The notes below the pieces were generated by a model. The model ran no database searches, had not been told where the DNA came from, and worked only from the letters and a program-made list of their open reading frames with translations. The translations under genes were made by a program, and so were the position numbers. A stretch of 64,000 bases of DNA from Solea solea (lineage: Eukaryota > Chordata > Actinopteri > Pleuronectiformes > Soleidae), in NCBI RefSeq assembly GCF_958295425.1, contig NC_081154.1, forward strand, positions 12,188,938 through 12,252,937. The letters run 5' to 3'. Shown piece by piece: positions 46,863-59,385 of this stretch. Every line of letters starts with the position of its first letter. Position 1 is the first letter of the stretch.

Positions 46863-49058
46863 CGTGGATTTCACCAGCACACGCTGTGGATTAAGTAAGT
46901 TTCCCTTTGAGAAATTAACTACTGCACAAAGTGGAGATAAAAGAGGAGACAGAATAACGAGGCCCGCTTGCCTATTCAGAGGGTTTAGCCATGTATTAAA
47001 AATCATAGTGTTAAGCTTCCTGACAGATGCTAATGAAGTGATGTTTACATTTTTGATTCGCTGCCTAAACAAAGATAAGACATGCTCTCGGAAAACAGCA
47101 AGCCCTGCAATCCAAACACATCCATTGAGCTTGTCACCAAAGACATGACAGCTTTTTTTTTTTTTTTTTCCTCTACTAACAACAATGAGTGACTCATTTC
47201 CATATTAATGAGAGGAAAGAAAAGCAAGTGGATGAGGGGCAGGAGCGGCGGGAGAAGGAGTCGAGCGGGGAGGGGGGTGATGTTGCTTCTGGTTGTCTTG
47301 TCACCTATTGACAGAGTCTTCAAATGGGTTGTTAATGACCGGCTTAAAACACAGCGAGCAGCCTGTGGAGTGATCATATCAACATGTTGCCTATATGTAT
47401 ATCATGCCGTCGCCATGACTCCCGCGTGGTAGCTCTTGTGTAAATGTTTGGAATTGTTGCACAAGAGAGATATGCACAGATTCAACCTAAATACACACAC
47501 ACACACGTTATCCAATAGGGAGACGTCCTGATGTCCTGCTCCCACAGGAAGCAGCCTCCAACTAGTAAAAACTAAATTAGCAGCACACGAGGCGAAACCT
47601 CTGGACCAGGGAGGGTGTAAGGGTTAAAACGATCCAACGCCACAGTATTTACTCTTCATACCCTTAACGGCAAAGTGCTATTACCCTAAAGTGCAACATA
47701 CATTCTGTTGATGCAGAAATCATAGACTGGAAATTTGGACTTAAATGGCTCCCTGTCTGTCTCACTTTATCCGCCGGTCACATGAACACACTTGTGCGGT
47801 GTATTCTCCGGCACTTCAGAGTTAAGCGAGAGGTCAAAAGCCTGAATGTGTTTAATTTGCATTTACTTATGCGTCAAATGACGGGTTTTATCAACTTCGA
47901 CCCAGGCGAACACTAACACCTTCTTATCTGTGTCATTTTCAGGAACAAAGCTGTAGCACACGTTCATCTTCCAACCATTAGCGACACAATTGCTCCTGAA
48001 TGTTTGTTGTGAACCTAACTTTTTAACCAACTTTATCTTTTTGATCAGATGAAAGAGGGACTGTAGTGAAAGATATAATAATAACCTCGTAACAGTGTCA
48101 CTGAACTCAGTAGTGGACTTTTTTTACCTGGGGTGTTGGACAGATTTGCTCTGCACAGGAACAGTCTATCATACTGGACCTGTTGTGTATTTATTTAATT
48201 ATTCATGTTTATTTAATTTTTCATGTTTAATGATCATCTCGAGTGGTAGAAGGCAGGATTGCTTAGAAAAATAGCCATGACGCAATCTCACATTCTCCGA
48301 ATCTAACACTCAACTCTCGCTCAGGCTCTATTTGTAGTTTGCTTTGCCACACGCTGCAGCGCGAGCAGTTGTTGTTAATGATGGTCTAATGTCCGTTTCA
48401 CTAAAGAGACATGCACACGCGGCTGCTGAGCAGAAGAGGCAACAGGAGCGGCCTCTCTATCTGTACTGCCGAGGCAGGAAACAGAAAGGTTATTATGAAA
48501 TTATAGATCAATAATAAAAAATGTGTTGCCTAACTTCCCTGACAAACACGTGACCCATTGACTCCCATGTTCAATTACAACACAAACAGAATCAGACTTG
48601 ACATCAGAGTCCCAGCGTCTCCTCTGCTGTAGCTGGATAGGAGAATATTTATCTCCACATTCTGTGCATGTTTTCGTGAACCTCTTAAGCATTTACTCTC
48701 ACACTTGACTCTGAGAGGCATCTCCAAGACTTAATCTTCCAGTTCATAGTGCATGTCATTAGCCTCCTAAATTACAAACATCATTAAGAGAATTGATTCT
48801 ACTTAGTCTCCTGGGGGGCTTCAGTCTGCTGCTCCAACTTGGTGGGAGCTCATTTTGAGTTTGGTGTCAATCCCATTTCACAAGTTCAAGCGTACCAATG
48901 GGGGTCTGTGCTGATCGCCCCCTCTTTATCCCCTGCACGGTGGGGCCCTGCCTCCTCATTAGCAACGAAGAGTAGACGTGTGTGTGTGTGTGTAGGCTTT
49001 AGGCATGCTGGGTATGCTTCACCTTCTGAGTAGGGGAGATGAAGTCATTGTGACACAC

Positions 49059-49061
<3 letters not shown>
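46862..49061. other. Non-coding spacer, no gene found
   Basis: 46940-47110 is repeat-poor. A T18 run lies near 47152-47169. A short GT run lies at 48979-48993. No exon supported. Confidence 0.4.

Positions 49062-49089
<28 letters not shown>
49062..49089. repeat. (TG)n microsatellite
   Basis: About 14 TG units. Confidence 0.9.
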
Positions 49090-49091
<2 letters not shown>

Positions 49092-49238
49092 CTTGCACTA
49101 ACACCCCTAAAGTTTCTATGTTATTGTCATAATAAGGAAAGGATCAAAAAGTTGGGTGAGCATGAGACTGGGAATGTCTTAACGTTGTGATTCTGCAGTG
49201 TGGGAGCAGAGTGCCAAGGCAAACGCAACGGAGGAATC

Positions 49239-49257
49239 GGGGGGGGGGGGGGGGGGG
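49239..49257. repeat. Poly-G run (19)
   Basis: Nineteen consecutive G, quadruplex-prone. Exact length may be uncertain. Confidence 0.85.
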
Positions 49258-50826
49258 TGAACGTCAAACAGAAAAATGCAAAGGCTTCTCTGCATGAGCA
49301 AAACATCAAAATTTAAACCAATTCGCCGCTTGAATTCAAATGCAACAATCTCCTTGTACTTCAGAGCAGCCACTAATTCCAGCAGCATATAACAAACATG
49401 GGGGGCTCAGGTGTGTGTGTGTGTGTGTGTGTCTTCAATAATTCATCCAGAGACTGATAGATGTGTGTCTTCAGAGACCACAGTGTGGATTGTGTGCATG
49501 CAGAATTTGTGAGTATGGAGATCAGGGTCAGAGTTCGCAGTGAGGAGGTTTGATGCGGCGTTACACGGAACCTCTTCTTCTAATATGATGGGCCACAAAT
49601 CCCCCTCGATTCCCCCAACACCCCTCCGTCTCCACTGAAAGGTTCAATGTTGCTGCAGCGGTGGAACGTAGACATTTAGCTTTAGTTGCTTTGCACGTTT
49701 GAAAAAATACAGCAGGTGAAAGAAAGGGTTGAGTTCTGAGTAAAGCGTTAAAGTTAGAATGAGGAGGAAAGAAAAAAGTGATGAAGAACTGCTGTAAAAA
49801 AAAAGGAAAAGGCGATGAAGAGAATAAAGTATGACTTGCTTTGATTTAACTCCAGATCTTCCTTGAGAAGCAGAGAATATTCTCAGAGAGCATATGAGCA
49901 GTGGGAGTGTAGGAGATCTTTGGACCACACTCTGATTTTACAAGAGTAGGATGAATTTAATGTTAATCTAAATGTTGGCCTCACATAAAAGCCGCCTTAC
50001 GTCACACACTATACATTGTCAACAATACACAATCAGCCTCACACATCAATAAAACATTGTCTTAATTTTCCTGCATACTTCTTTTTGTTCTCTGAGCAGG
50101 ACATCCCCCACATCAAGGCAGTGTTCTAATGGGAGGTGGAAAATAGTTGATGGACAGATCAATAAACCTGCATGTGGAGGCCATGTTGGAAGGTATAACT
50201 ATAGAGTGGAAGGAGGGCTGGAGATAATTGCACACACCGAGCGCCCTGACGTCCACATCGCACAATCTGTTGCCATTTACAATACCTCACAGTGTGACCA
50301 CGCAGAATGCGGAAAAGAGACTGAAAATGAAAAAGCATAGATGCGGTTTAAAAATGCCATTTCTGGGACTTTGGGATCGTCATGGTACAACCATGTACAG
50401 AAAGAATAAAGAACATATCTTTCAGGGTACAATGTGTCGCATTCTCTGAATAATCCACAGACCACACTGTCAACATCTCTCTTTTTTTTTGACTGAAAAG
50501 AAAAACATTTCACAAAGAACCTTTCACTGCAAGATTTGTGGATTATGCCCAGTGTAAGAGGCAGATTAGAGAGTTTGGAAAATTCCTTTAAAGATACTGA
50601 TGTTAATTTGTTTTCTGTGTTGTAAAATAAAACTCTGTTACACCTCTATATTTTTATTTTGTTGCTTGCAGAAAACTACGACAACTTTGTTGAATTCTTT
50701 GGCTGGTTACTCAGTCTGGTATGTGATATGATGTTGTGCTATTTATGTAGATGACACAGATATTGGCATTAGGCCTACACATACAGAGGTGGGAACACAA
50801 GCCAGATAAGGATTTATCATTCCTAA
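49258..50826. other. Non-coding spacer, no gene found
   Basis: A GT run at 49412-49431. Nothing else recognised. Confidence 0.4.
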
Positions 50827-50935
50827 CCGTACTGTACTGTACTGTGGGGAGCTAAACTGCACTCGTTTGGTTGGGTAGAAACGGAGCTCATACTTTTTTT
50901 GTGTCCACTTTCCAGTCGAGTAGCTGGCACGCTTT
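50827..50935. mobile_element. Fragment related to the inverted-repeat element at 58893
   Basis: 'aaccgtactgtactgtactg' followed by 'gagctaaactgcac' resembles 'ggtacggtggagctaaactt' (59119-59140) and the right arm 'aaaccgtactgtac' (59347-59360). Only a fragment; no paired arm found nearby. Confidence 0.4.
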
Positions 50936-51107
50936 TGTCTTGGTCAAAAGAGACTACAAAGGAGACAGTAACCATGGACGCTTGCCTGCAGTCACATGAG
51001 CAAATCCACTAGTAATCACACACCACTCACCAAGAATACAATTCATACAAACGAGGACGAACTCCCAGAGAGAAATCACTATCACAATTATTAGTTTTTT
51101 CTTAACA

Positions 51108-51530
51108 CGTCAGTCTGACTGAAATCGAGCTAGTCTTAGTCGGACTAATTCATAGTCTGATTACTCCTGCATGTGTACGCTTAGTCGACCTGGAGCCAGA
51201 CTTGGCGTTCTGCGCATGCACCAAAATGTCCTCCTCAGTCTTTGACCGAGAAGTAGAAGGAAAGTATAAACTGGAGTATTGTTGCCGGAAAAGAACAAAC
51301 AAGACGGCGTTGGCGAGAGCGAATGCTATGGAGAAGACAAGATTTATGCTTCGGCAGTTGAAGGATTTGAACGATTAATCTCAACATCTATCTCGCCGTA
51401 CGTCAACAGAAAACTGATTCAAGCTTTTAGAGCGTTACAGTGCCACCCATGGAGGCGGAGTCAGACATCCACGGCCAATAAATAGATTTTCTCCTCTGCA
51501 AGTCTTAGTCGGACTACGGCGTTAGCTCAG
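51108..51530. repeat. Possible miniature element with GTCTTAGTCGGACTA repeats
   Basis: AGTCTTAGTCGGACTA occurs at about 51133-51148 and again at about 51501-51518. Variants 'cttagtcgacctgg' and 'catagtctgattac' lie near the first. The paired phrases bracket about 370 bp without a transposase. Class unknown. Confidence 0.4.
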
Positions 51531-51639
51531 GTAAACTGCTACTGGAATACAATGTGAGACTGAGTACCCATGCACAGAAAACTATACCCACACAGAACAA
51601 TTTTGACATCAGTCATGACAAGAGCAAATCTGTGCAAAA

Positions 51640-51725
51640 TCAATCCATCCATCTTCTACCGACTTATTCTGTACATGAGGTCGCGTGGAGGCGGGTGTTG
51701 AAGCCAATCTCAGCTGACACTGGAC
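51640..51725 (+). repeat. Teleost interspersed repeat ('ggtgccaatcccagctga' family), copy 4, truncated
   Basis: 'atccatccatcttctaccga', 'ttattctgtacatgaggtcg' and 'gaagccaatctcagctgaca' match the first third of the 37643 copy. The rest is missing. Confidence 0.6.
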
Positions 51726-52155
51726 ATTATATAATTTTGAAGAGGTAAAGGAATAATTCCCAAGATATGCTTGCTAAATGAAATATGTATGGTGTTTTGT
51801 GCTTTTAACCCCTCTACTCGAAACCTTCCCTGCTCAGGGTTAGCCCAGCCCCTTTTTGACCTGGTGGAGTCAACCCTCCTGTTGCCAACAATGCAGTTGT
51901 AATTCATTATTACAACTTCATTGTAATTGTTGTAGCAAATTTGCACTTTCATACATTGCCCTGTATGAAAGTGCCCTGTTCCAGTGATTGCAGACATGGA
52001 ACAGGGCAAGTATGACCCCAGACTAAAGTATTGCCCTTCATTCTTTAAAATGTTGTTTAAAAAAAATTCTACTTTAAAAAAAACAACAACAAAAAGAATC
52101 AAGTTCACATCATGTGACAACTTCATTTTTTTTTTTTGCCCACCATGTGAGCAGA

Positions 52156-52157
<2 letters not shown>

Positions 52158-52188
<31 letters not shown>
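52158..52188. repeat. (TG)n microsatellite upstream of a CpG-rich exon
   Basis: About 15 TG units lying just upstream of the inferred promoter at 52209-52250. Confidence 0.95.
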
Positions 52189-52189
<1 letters not shown>

Positions 52190-52208
52190 TGGAAGAGGGG
52201 GAGGAGGA

Positions 52209-52246
52209 GGGGCGGGCTTCTTCGTCTTCTTGGTTTATGTCATTGG
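52209..52246 (+). promoter_or_regulatory. Putative promoter: GC box and inverted CCAAT box
   Basis: GGGGCGGGC (52209-52217) and ATTGG (52242-52246, inverted CCAAT) lie 25 bases apart, upstream of a CpG-rich stretch ending in a good splice donor. No consensus TATA box at the expected distance. Spacing and composition suggest a developmental or housekeeping promoter on the plus strand. Confidence 0.4.
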
Positions 52247-52319
52247 TTTAAACGACCCAAGACCCCGCCTTAATAAAAAAAAGAGAGTGACAGAGAGAAA
52301 GAGAGAGGGAGAGGAAGGG

Positions 52320-52688
52320 GGGCAAAAAGCAGTGAAACAGTTACACACACCCACTCTGCGTTGTACGCTCAGCCGTACTATTAAAAAAGAAAGAAAAATA
52401 AAAGGAAAAGACAAAAACAAGGACGCGTATTATGACAGTGTAGCCTGCACCGCGTTAGGTTATCACTGTGCTCCGTATCAGGTCGTTTCTTCTAACAGAA
52501 GAAGAGAAGGAAGAGGAGGAGGAGGAGGAGAAGAAGAAGCCGCTCTTGCAGCGCGCGGAGGATTAATAAGGTGAAATCACAATCTTCTCCCAAATCTTCA
52601 GCGGGAGCGGATGATGCTGCCGCCGCCGCCGCCGACCTGCGCCTAAAAAGTCTGCCTCTCAACTTAAGACCAGATATCACTCCTCCAG
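52320..52688 (+). other. Putative untranslated first exon of an unidentified gene (coding exons beyond the window)
   Basis: The stretch is CpG-rich compared with its surroundings (acgcgta, ccgcgtta, cagcgcgcgg, and a run of five CCG). It contains a GGA/GAA purine tract (52499-52550) and ends at a strong donor CTCCAG|GTAAGA after 52688. The only ATG near the end (52611) opens an 11-codon frame that stops at 52646, so the exon is probably 5' UTR. The 5' limit is not known. In the human region ctbp2 lies on the mmp21 side of the bccip-uros-mmp21 cluster, so ctbp2 is a possible identity from synteny alone; no coding sequence supports it. It could also start a long non-coding transcript. Confidence 0.4.
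52611..52646 (+). other. Short upstream open reading frame in the putative first exon
   Basis: ATG ATG then CTG, five CCG codons, ACC TGC GCC TAA: MMLPPPPPTCA. If the exon is real, this would sit in the 5' leader and could reduce downstream translation. Too short to judge as a peptide. Confidence 0.3.
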
Positions 52689-52741
52689 GTAAGACCTCGT
52701 TACATTCTTACGCTTTTAATACAGTTTGTTTTTTTCAACGG

Positions 52742-52782
52742 GAGTGAGTGAGTGAGTGAGTGAATGAGTGAGTGAGTGAGTG
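52742..52782. repeat. (GAGT)10 microsatellite
   Basis: About ten GAGT units with one GAAT variant, starting 54 bases after the putative splice donor at 52688. Confidence 0.9.
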
Positions 52783-53086
52783 GTGACGGGCTGCCGTCTG
52801 TCCGCATACAGCTCTCTGACCATGTGTGTCCACCTCACTGCGCCATGAAGACGCGGAACGGTCGGGTGGGTTTTTATGCCTCACACACAGGGACGTTATT
52901 GTTAATAGTTTTTGGGGTTTTTAACAAAGTCTTAAATGTGTGCAACTCGCATTTTCCTCCTCCAGTGTTGCGTTCAAGTGTCCCTCACCTTTACATAGCA
53001 AGGGTATGTATCTATGTATGTATGTGCAGGAACAGACGCGGGGACTAGATTGTTTTCTGCACACAGCGAGACCCCGCACAGAGAGA

Positions 53087-53088
<2 letters not shown>

Positions 53089-53122
<34 letters not shown>
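53089..53122. repeat. (TG)n microsatellite
   Basis: About 17 TG units. Confidence 0.95.
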
Positions 53123-53123
<1 letters not shown>

Positions 53124-56100
53124 GGTGAAAAACAAATATGAAGTGTATCATATGCGTATGTGTGTGTGTGTGCGTGTTACATTGTCGTGGAGTTGTATCT
53201 TACACCCAGGGAGCCCATTCAGTATATTCTGCTCTAATACACACACCACACTGAACACACCTGGCTGAGTTTTCAATGTTGTCAAAGACGTCATCCTCAG
53301 CTCTGCATCTTTAAAATAAATAAATAAATGCATCAATAAATAGTCTTAGATTTAGTGGCGCCACTGACCTTTTTTTTTTCTTTTTACACGCAGCACATTT
53401 ATGTGTAAAAGTCTCGGAGAAGATGTCACACATCATCACAGCAGGGCTGCCTGTCAACTTTTCTTCTTTATTCTTTCCATCATAATAAAAGCACACCTGC
53501 ATCTGATGATAGCACTCTGCTCCTGACAATCCCACCTGACAGGATTATATATAGGCGTATATGTATTTAGGTGAAGGATCTGCAGGTGGCAAAATGCTGC
53601 ACTCCTGTGCAGAGGAGACTAATGCACACCTCATGTTGTTTAAATCAGACGATAAACGGTTGCAAATCCAATTCACAGTATAATTTGCGACAAAGGTAAA
53701 TTTGTACATCATATAACTCTTCTGGCTACTGCCATTTTTTAAAACCAACCATTTCCAAGAATATGGACACTTAATCACAACCTTTTTAATGCATATTATT
53801 TAAGTATAAAGCTGGAAAAGAAAATCTGCTAATTTATTTGGGCAGATTTATTTTTTACGCAAAATAAATCTCACACAACGCATGTATGAGTCCTGACTTA
53901 GTCTCTGGGAATGACTGGTTTACCTTATTGTATTTAACTTAGTCTTTTATTCTTTTTAAGTCTAAGTCAAATGCTTTGTATTTGCTTAGTTACTTGGCCT
54001 ATAAAGCCAATTTCTTCAGGATGTGACTTTGAAAGCTATTGGGACTGGTGTTCATGGTGATTGTTGCGGCACAAAAGACTGCTTTTTATAGTTGCCACTC
54101 TTGGACACTTTGCTGCATTTAATGTGTCCTGTTTATAGCCACAGTGCTGATGTGTACAGTGAAAGAATTAGAGCCAGGAGAGTGCATCATATGTTCATCG
54201 TCACTGTTGGTTCCGGACAGTGTATGAATGAGCTGCTAATTGCCTTGTGTTAACTTGTTAATTACACACACACTAAAGTATTCTTACACATCACTGGGGC
54301 TAATTAAATCACAGATTACTGTGTAAATATGACAACAGGAAACATGTTGCATTAATGAGGAACTGGTGTTATTTCCTCTACAAAAAAATATCTGTTCATG
54401 GTAAGTTAGTCACAATAGAACAAAGTCAACAAGATGATTCACTTGATGTTTGCAAGCTGAGCAGGTGATGACCTGAGTGAGGCAGTCCTTTGTCTTCTCT
54501 TATGGTTGACCATGTGTCTGTATATGTGAGGACAGGGTGCATGTGTGTGTGTGTGTGTGTGTGTGCCTGAAGGAATATAAGGCCTCTACAGATGTGCACA
54601 GCTTGTGCATCTGCTCTGTTGTCAGCCATTGTCCAGGAAGCATTTAAGATGGTGGGCAGCACAGCACAAACAGAGCTCCCTTGTCAGAAAGCTCCATTAA
54701 ACCGGCTCCAGTCACAAGAGCGGGCAGGAAAGTGTTTGTAACACTGACCACATTTCTTTCCCCTCACATGCCAGGTACATTCACAGTCATCACATGTCAA
54801 CTCTGCACTCATAACAAACAAACATGACATACATAAGTTGAGACATTTCTTTTAGCACTTCCCCCCCACCACATACACCCCCCCTCCCCTCCCCTCCCCC
54901 CCTCCAGTTGTGAGACAGTGTTATAACTTAGAATGGGTACTGTCATGTTTCCAGAGAGGAAATTGAACAGACTCAGTTAGCCGACCTCGCGAAGAGCCTG
55001 CCCTCTGCCACCCTCTACTGTGTTGCTGAGCAGCACCCTATCACTCAAGGCAATTGAACGTCTCTGAGGGGACCTCTGTTAGCCCCGTGCAATATTTATT
55101 ACCATCCATCATCCCGCGACTCATGCTCTATGGGTGAATAACAGTGGCTGCTAAGTTCTGTGTTAAAAAGTTCCCTCGCCAGCGACCATTAGGAGGGATT
55201 TATGGGACCGGCTTCCCTGAAAGTGCCCTGGAACCGAGAAGGAGCATGTTTCAGAGTCACTTCGGCTCCGATGGGCTGTAGTACCAAATATGTCACGGAC
55301 AAAATTCTTACTGGTGCTTTTCTGGAGTGCTGCTTAAGTCATTGTTTTCTAAAAAAAAGAGGAAAAAAATCCCTCTTTGTCTTCTTCGTAGGTTTCATTG
55401 CTGGCTGAAAATGAAATAGTAATTTTTAGAATTGATGAATTGCTCATTTATTAACCCAAAATACATAATAGAGCTGAGCAATTACTTGTTTTCAAATTCA
55501 CTCTGAAACAACGCATCACAAATGGCTGCAGTTTAATCTTCTACTTTTGACTGTTCAGTATTCAAATCAATGCAAATAAAAAAAAAAATGTGACTCATAC
55601 ATGCTGGAAACAGTACATAGTCCTCAACCTTGCATTATAATATAGAATAGCAAGTGCTTTTATGGTTAGACGTGGTAATGCACATTTTAAATCTGTTACA
55701 CAGTGAATATTGAACGGAACCTTGATTTAACATATCAAACAGTATTTGCAATATCTATTGAAAAAAGCAATCTGATCGAAATTTGACATTTTTCTCAAAT
55801 AGTTAAGCCTAAAAAGGGTACATTCAAATTTAAAGCCCTGATTAGTTTTGTCTCAACAAACAGGTGTAATGCAACATGGTTTCAATATTGAATATAAGTA
55901 TTTACAGCATTATGGAGACAATAGAGGACGCAAACATCTAATTTCTTTTGTGCAAAGTTTCTCACAGTAGTAGTAGAAGTCTTTCTCGTGGCAACTACAA
56001 TGATCTAATGTTCACTATTGTCTTTAATGAGGAACATCTAATATGTATGCATGTAAACAATGTTAACAATGTTACCTGGGTATAGGAAATCCAGCCTCAG

Positions 56101-58892
56101 TGTCCTTTGAACCAAAGTAAGTAAGCGAATGTTGTGTGAAAATTAGTATATCTGTGTGTGCTCGCTACCTCTCGATGGAGTCTTTGATCCTGCAGAGATG
56201 AGATGCGGTTTTCTCCCCTTAGTTTTTTTTCCCCCACTCAGTCGAGATTGTTTGTTTGTCAGAGTTGAAAACAATCCGGATGAACCTGGCAGCGAGTGAA
56301 GCTGCAGGGACGGGGCAGAGCTCTAAGTGAATGCCTCACTGTGCTTCTTTTAGGTCAATTTGAATATGTGTTTTTAATTGGTCTCCGAAGGCTAAGACTT
56401 CTCTTCTCTGCCTTCCTCAAAAGTGTCTGCATGATGTGACTGTGTTCAACTAAGGAGCTCTGGAGAAACGGTGTTCATTTGAAGCCTGGCGAACATGCTC
56501 ATTATTTCCCACCAAAGGCGGGATTGATTTAGCTGAAAGCCATGGCAATTTTTGAAAAAAGAAGAAGAAAAAAACTGTGGAGGTACAGCTGTAAACTGAT
56601 CAAGACTGTAATTCTTGCAAGTAAGTTTAAAACAGAGCGCCGCAGTGGTAACCACTCAGTATCTTTACTACTCACAGCAAGTACAGGCATCATCAGTCAG
56701 CCGGCGCTCCTCTCTCATGGCTTCAAAACTCCCCTAACCTTTAGAAATGGTATATTGGAAAGATATTTCAAAGAAACATTTTGCTTGTCATACCCATTTT
56801 CTCTGCTTCTCTGTTCTCCTGAGGCGTTCTGCATCTTTGTTTTTCAGCACATGGAGGAGTGTGTGTGTGTGTGTGTGTGTGTGAGTGTACTTATGAGTAG
56901 CAGGGGTAAGGGTGCTGTTAGGATTTTTCCCCTGTCATCACTTACTCCACCATCGCTATGATTTCATCGACAGTGGCAGCGATTGTGTTTTGTGGAGCTA
57001 CACGGGGGTAAAGGATAATTGGAGCTGCGGATGTCTTTTTCATGGTAACGGGGAAAGTGGAACCCTGTGCCAGCGCTATTCTCTGTAGCATACAAAGGGC
57101 CTAGATCCAGTGATAGGGCCAGCATAAGAGATCCACAGTATTCACGAACACAAACAGATGTGTTTTACTCTGAAACCGTCAGTGTTGGAGTTTTCCGCCG
57201 TGACTGGATTAGTTGTAGCAGTCATTTGGCGCTTTTATGTCGAGCCATTCCACTTTATTATCGCACATGAACTTTACACCCTGTATTTGAAATAATACTG
57301 AATTTTGAAGATAAAGTGACAGCCCTAGCCCATACTAGAGGTCTATCAATGTTGGTTTTGCCATGGCTGATGCAGATTTTTAGAAATCTACATTTTATCT
57401 ACACTGCACAGTATGTTCAATAAAAATAATGTAAAAACTAAATATTAAATACATGAAACAGGTGATCAAAAAACTGCCAGATGCCCCTGTGGTAACTTGT
57501 CATTTGCTCTGTGCTCCTGAAAATACTGTTTTGAGAGTGTGAGCAGAAAGACTTGGTGTAGCTGAACCTTTACGGTTCCATAACCATGACGTTTTTAACC
57601 ACAGTTGGTAGTTGCATCCCTTCCATGTTGTAAAGTGTTAGTACAGTGTCTTAAAACTAAATGGAAGGTCGAACAAGGTTCCCACTTTGGCTCCTGTAGG
57701 CGACGTCAGACCGTTCTGTTAGCATGATGGAGTGATAGTTGTCGGCAAAGCAGCAGCACAGCAATTAGAGTTATTAATTATTTTCTTACAACTTAATACT
57801 CTTTCATTTAAGGCATATTAATTGATGTGCTACCGAATATGCACTCACATAATCCACCAAGGATTTCTCAAAGGCAAGCACAAAAGGCTTTTATTATCTT
57901 AAAGAGGAAGTGGTCTTTTGGGACATGAAGTGCCCCCGCTCTAGTGTGTATTACATTGTGGAACAGACGTAAGTGAAATGAAATTACAACGTATCATCAG
58001 CGCGGTGAAGGATCCTATTGAAGAATTACCTCGGTGGAGCCATTGTTATAATGTCAGACTCATTCTTTTGGATGTGATGGAGGGGGGTTTTATGAAGTTC
58101 TCATGCGAGGCAGTAAAAAAATACAGTTTCAAGGTTAAACTGTGTGAAGGCCAAATGTTTGGGGAGGGTAGTGGATTAATTTCATGTACTATAATGTGAT
58201 TTGCAATATCTCCTCCTCTCCTGCCCTTGGTTTCTTTGGAGATGTGTGAGCCTGATGAGCTGTGGTGGGGGGGGTGGGGGTTTGCTGCCGTAACTGCCAC
58301 CTGCATGTACAAGCCTTTACATTACAGGACTACCAAATGGAATTATGGGAAATGATGCATGCTTACAAATTCACCATCAGTCCCAGACCCCGTCTCATTA
58401 CTGAATACAAATTCAGCGGTTATCCTTTTGGTGCTTAGGAGAGAAAATGCACACAACAAACGCAGGGTTGGTGGTCTTGGTGGTGGTATGAGAGGCTTCC
58501 AAGAAAATCACTGTGCATCATTAATTGCAGGGCAGATTGTGGAGGAGGGAGCAAGACCACCACGGAAGCAGCAGCAGCAGGATCCCTCGGCTGCACAGGC
58601 AGCCTGAGAAGCCTGCTCTACTCGACACTTTATCACAGAATCTGCTGCTCATACTCGCGTATGTGTGTAAAAGCCCTGTAAGTGATACAGATGGCTCAAT
58701 ACAACTTCAACTTCATAACGATCTATACTGCAGTGGTGAATGTTAATAATACATTTTTATCTTTAAATAAATCCACAGAGCAAATATGATCACTGGAGCG
58801 TGGCAAACGTGCATTACTCACTCATATTATTTGATTTATATGATATGATATTTGTGAATATGCCGTCTAGTGATTTTAGCTGTGTTTCCGTC
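53123..58892. other. Non-coding stretch, possible first intron of the unidentified gene
   Basis: Contains (TG)n at 54543-54565 and 56859-56882, and C-rich runs at 54861-54902. Repeat-poor DNA at 55060-55200 and 57960-58200. No exon with convincing coding bias and splice sites found. Confidence 0.4.
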
Positions 58893-59385
58893 ATGGTATG
58901 GTCGGGTTTTGTACAGTATGGTATGGTTTGGAATGGTAAAGCCCTGGGTCTGGGACTGCAACCATTACCTTTACTTGGTTGGCGGGGTGTGGGCTGTGCC
59001 CCATGGCTTCGTCAACGGAACCTATTTTTTTGCGTTTCCATTAGGAATAGTACCAAAATAATTGGTCCCAACTGCTCCATTTTTCGGTGCCCTTCTCTTG
59101 GGGTGCCAGAGTAATGGTACGGTACGGTGGAGCTAAACTTACGACAGTCAGCTGATTGTCAGCTTGACATCTTGTTGACACAAACAGCCACAAACTGAGT
59201 AGAAAAAAAGCCCAGCTACTGAATGTCCTCCATTGTCTGTTGTGTGGTGTTCGATGTCGTTGTCGATGTCATATCTCACACAGCGCCCACCCCGCCTACC
59301 AAGTAAAGGTACTGTTCTCAAGCCCGACTGAGGGCTTTACCATTCCAAACCGTACTGTACCAAATGGAACTGTACTCAACTGTGG
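58893..59385. mobile_element. Inverted-repeat miniature element
   Basis: Left arm 'gtatggtttggaatggtaaa' plus gccct (58921-58945) is the inverted counterpart of the right arm 'agggctttaccattccaaac' (59331-59350). Beyond this the arms continue with matching GTACAG/TATGG and CTGTAC/CCAAA units. The 490-bp body has no coding capacity. A foldback or non-autonomous DNA transposon is likely; a target duplication was not found. Confidence 0.65.

Noticed and set aside
51984..52574. 196-codon plus-strand open frame
   Set aside because: It crosses a poly-T/GT microsatellite and a purine tract, and its composition is low-complexity throughout. The part after 52320 is better read as an untranslated exon.
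52492..52680. Minus-strand frame with poly-Ala and poly-Leu
   Set aside because: It is the reverse of the CCG and GGA repeats in the putative 5' UTR.
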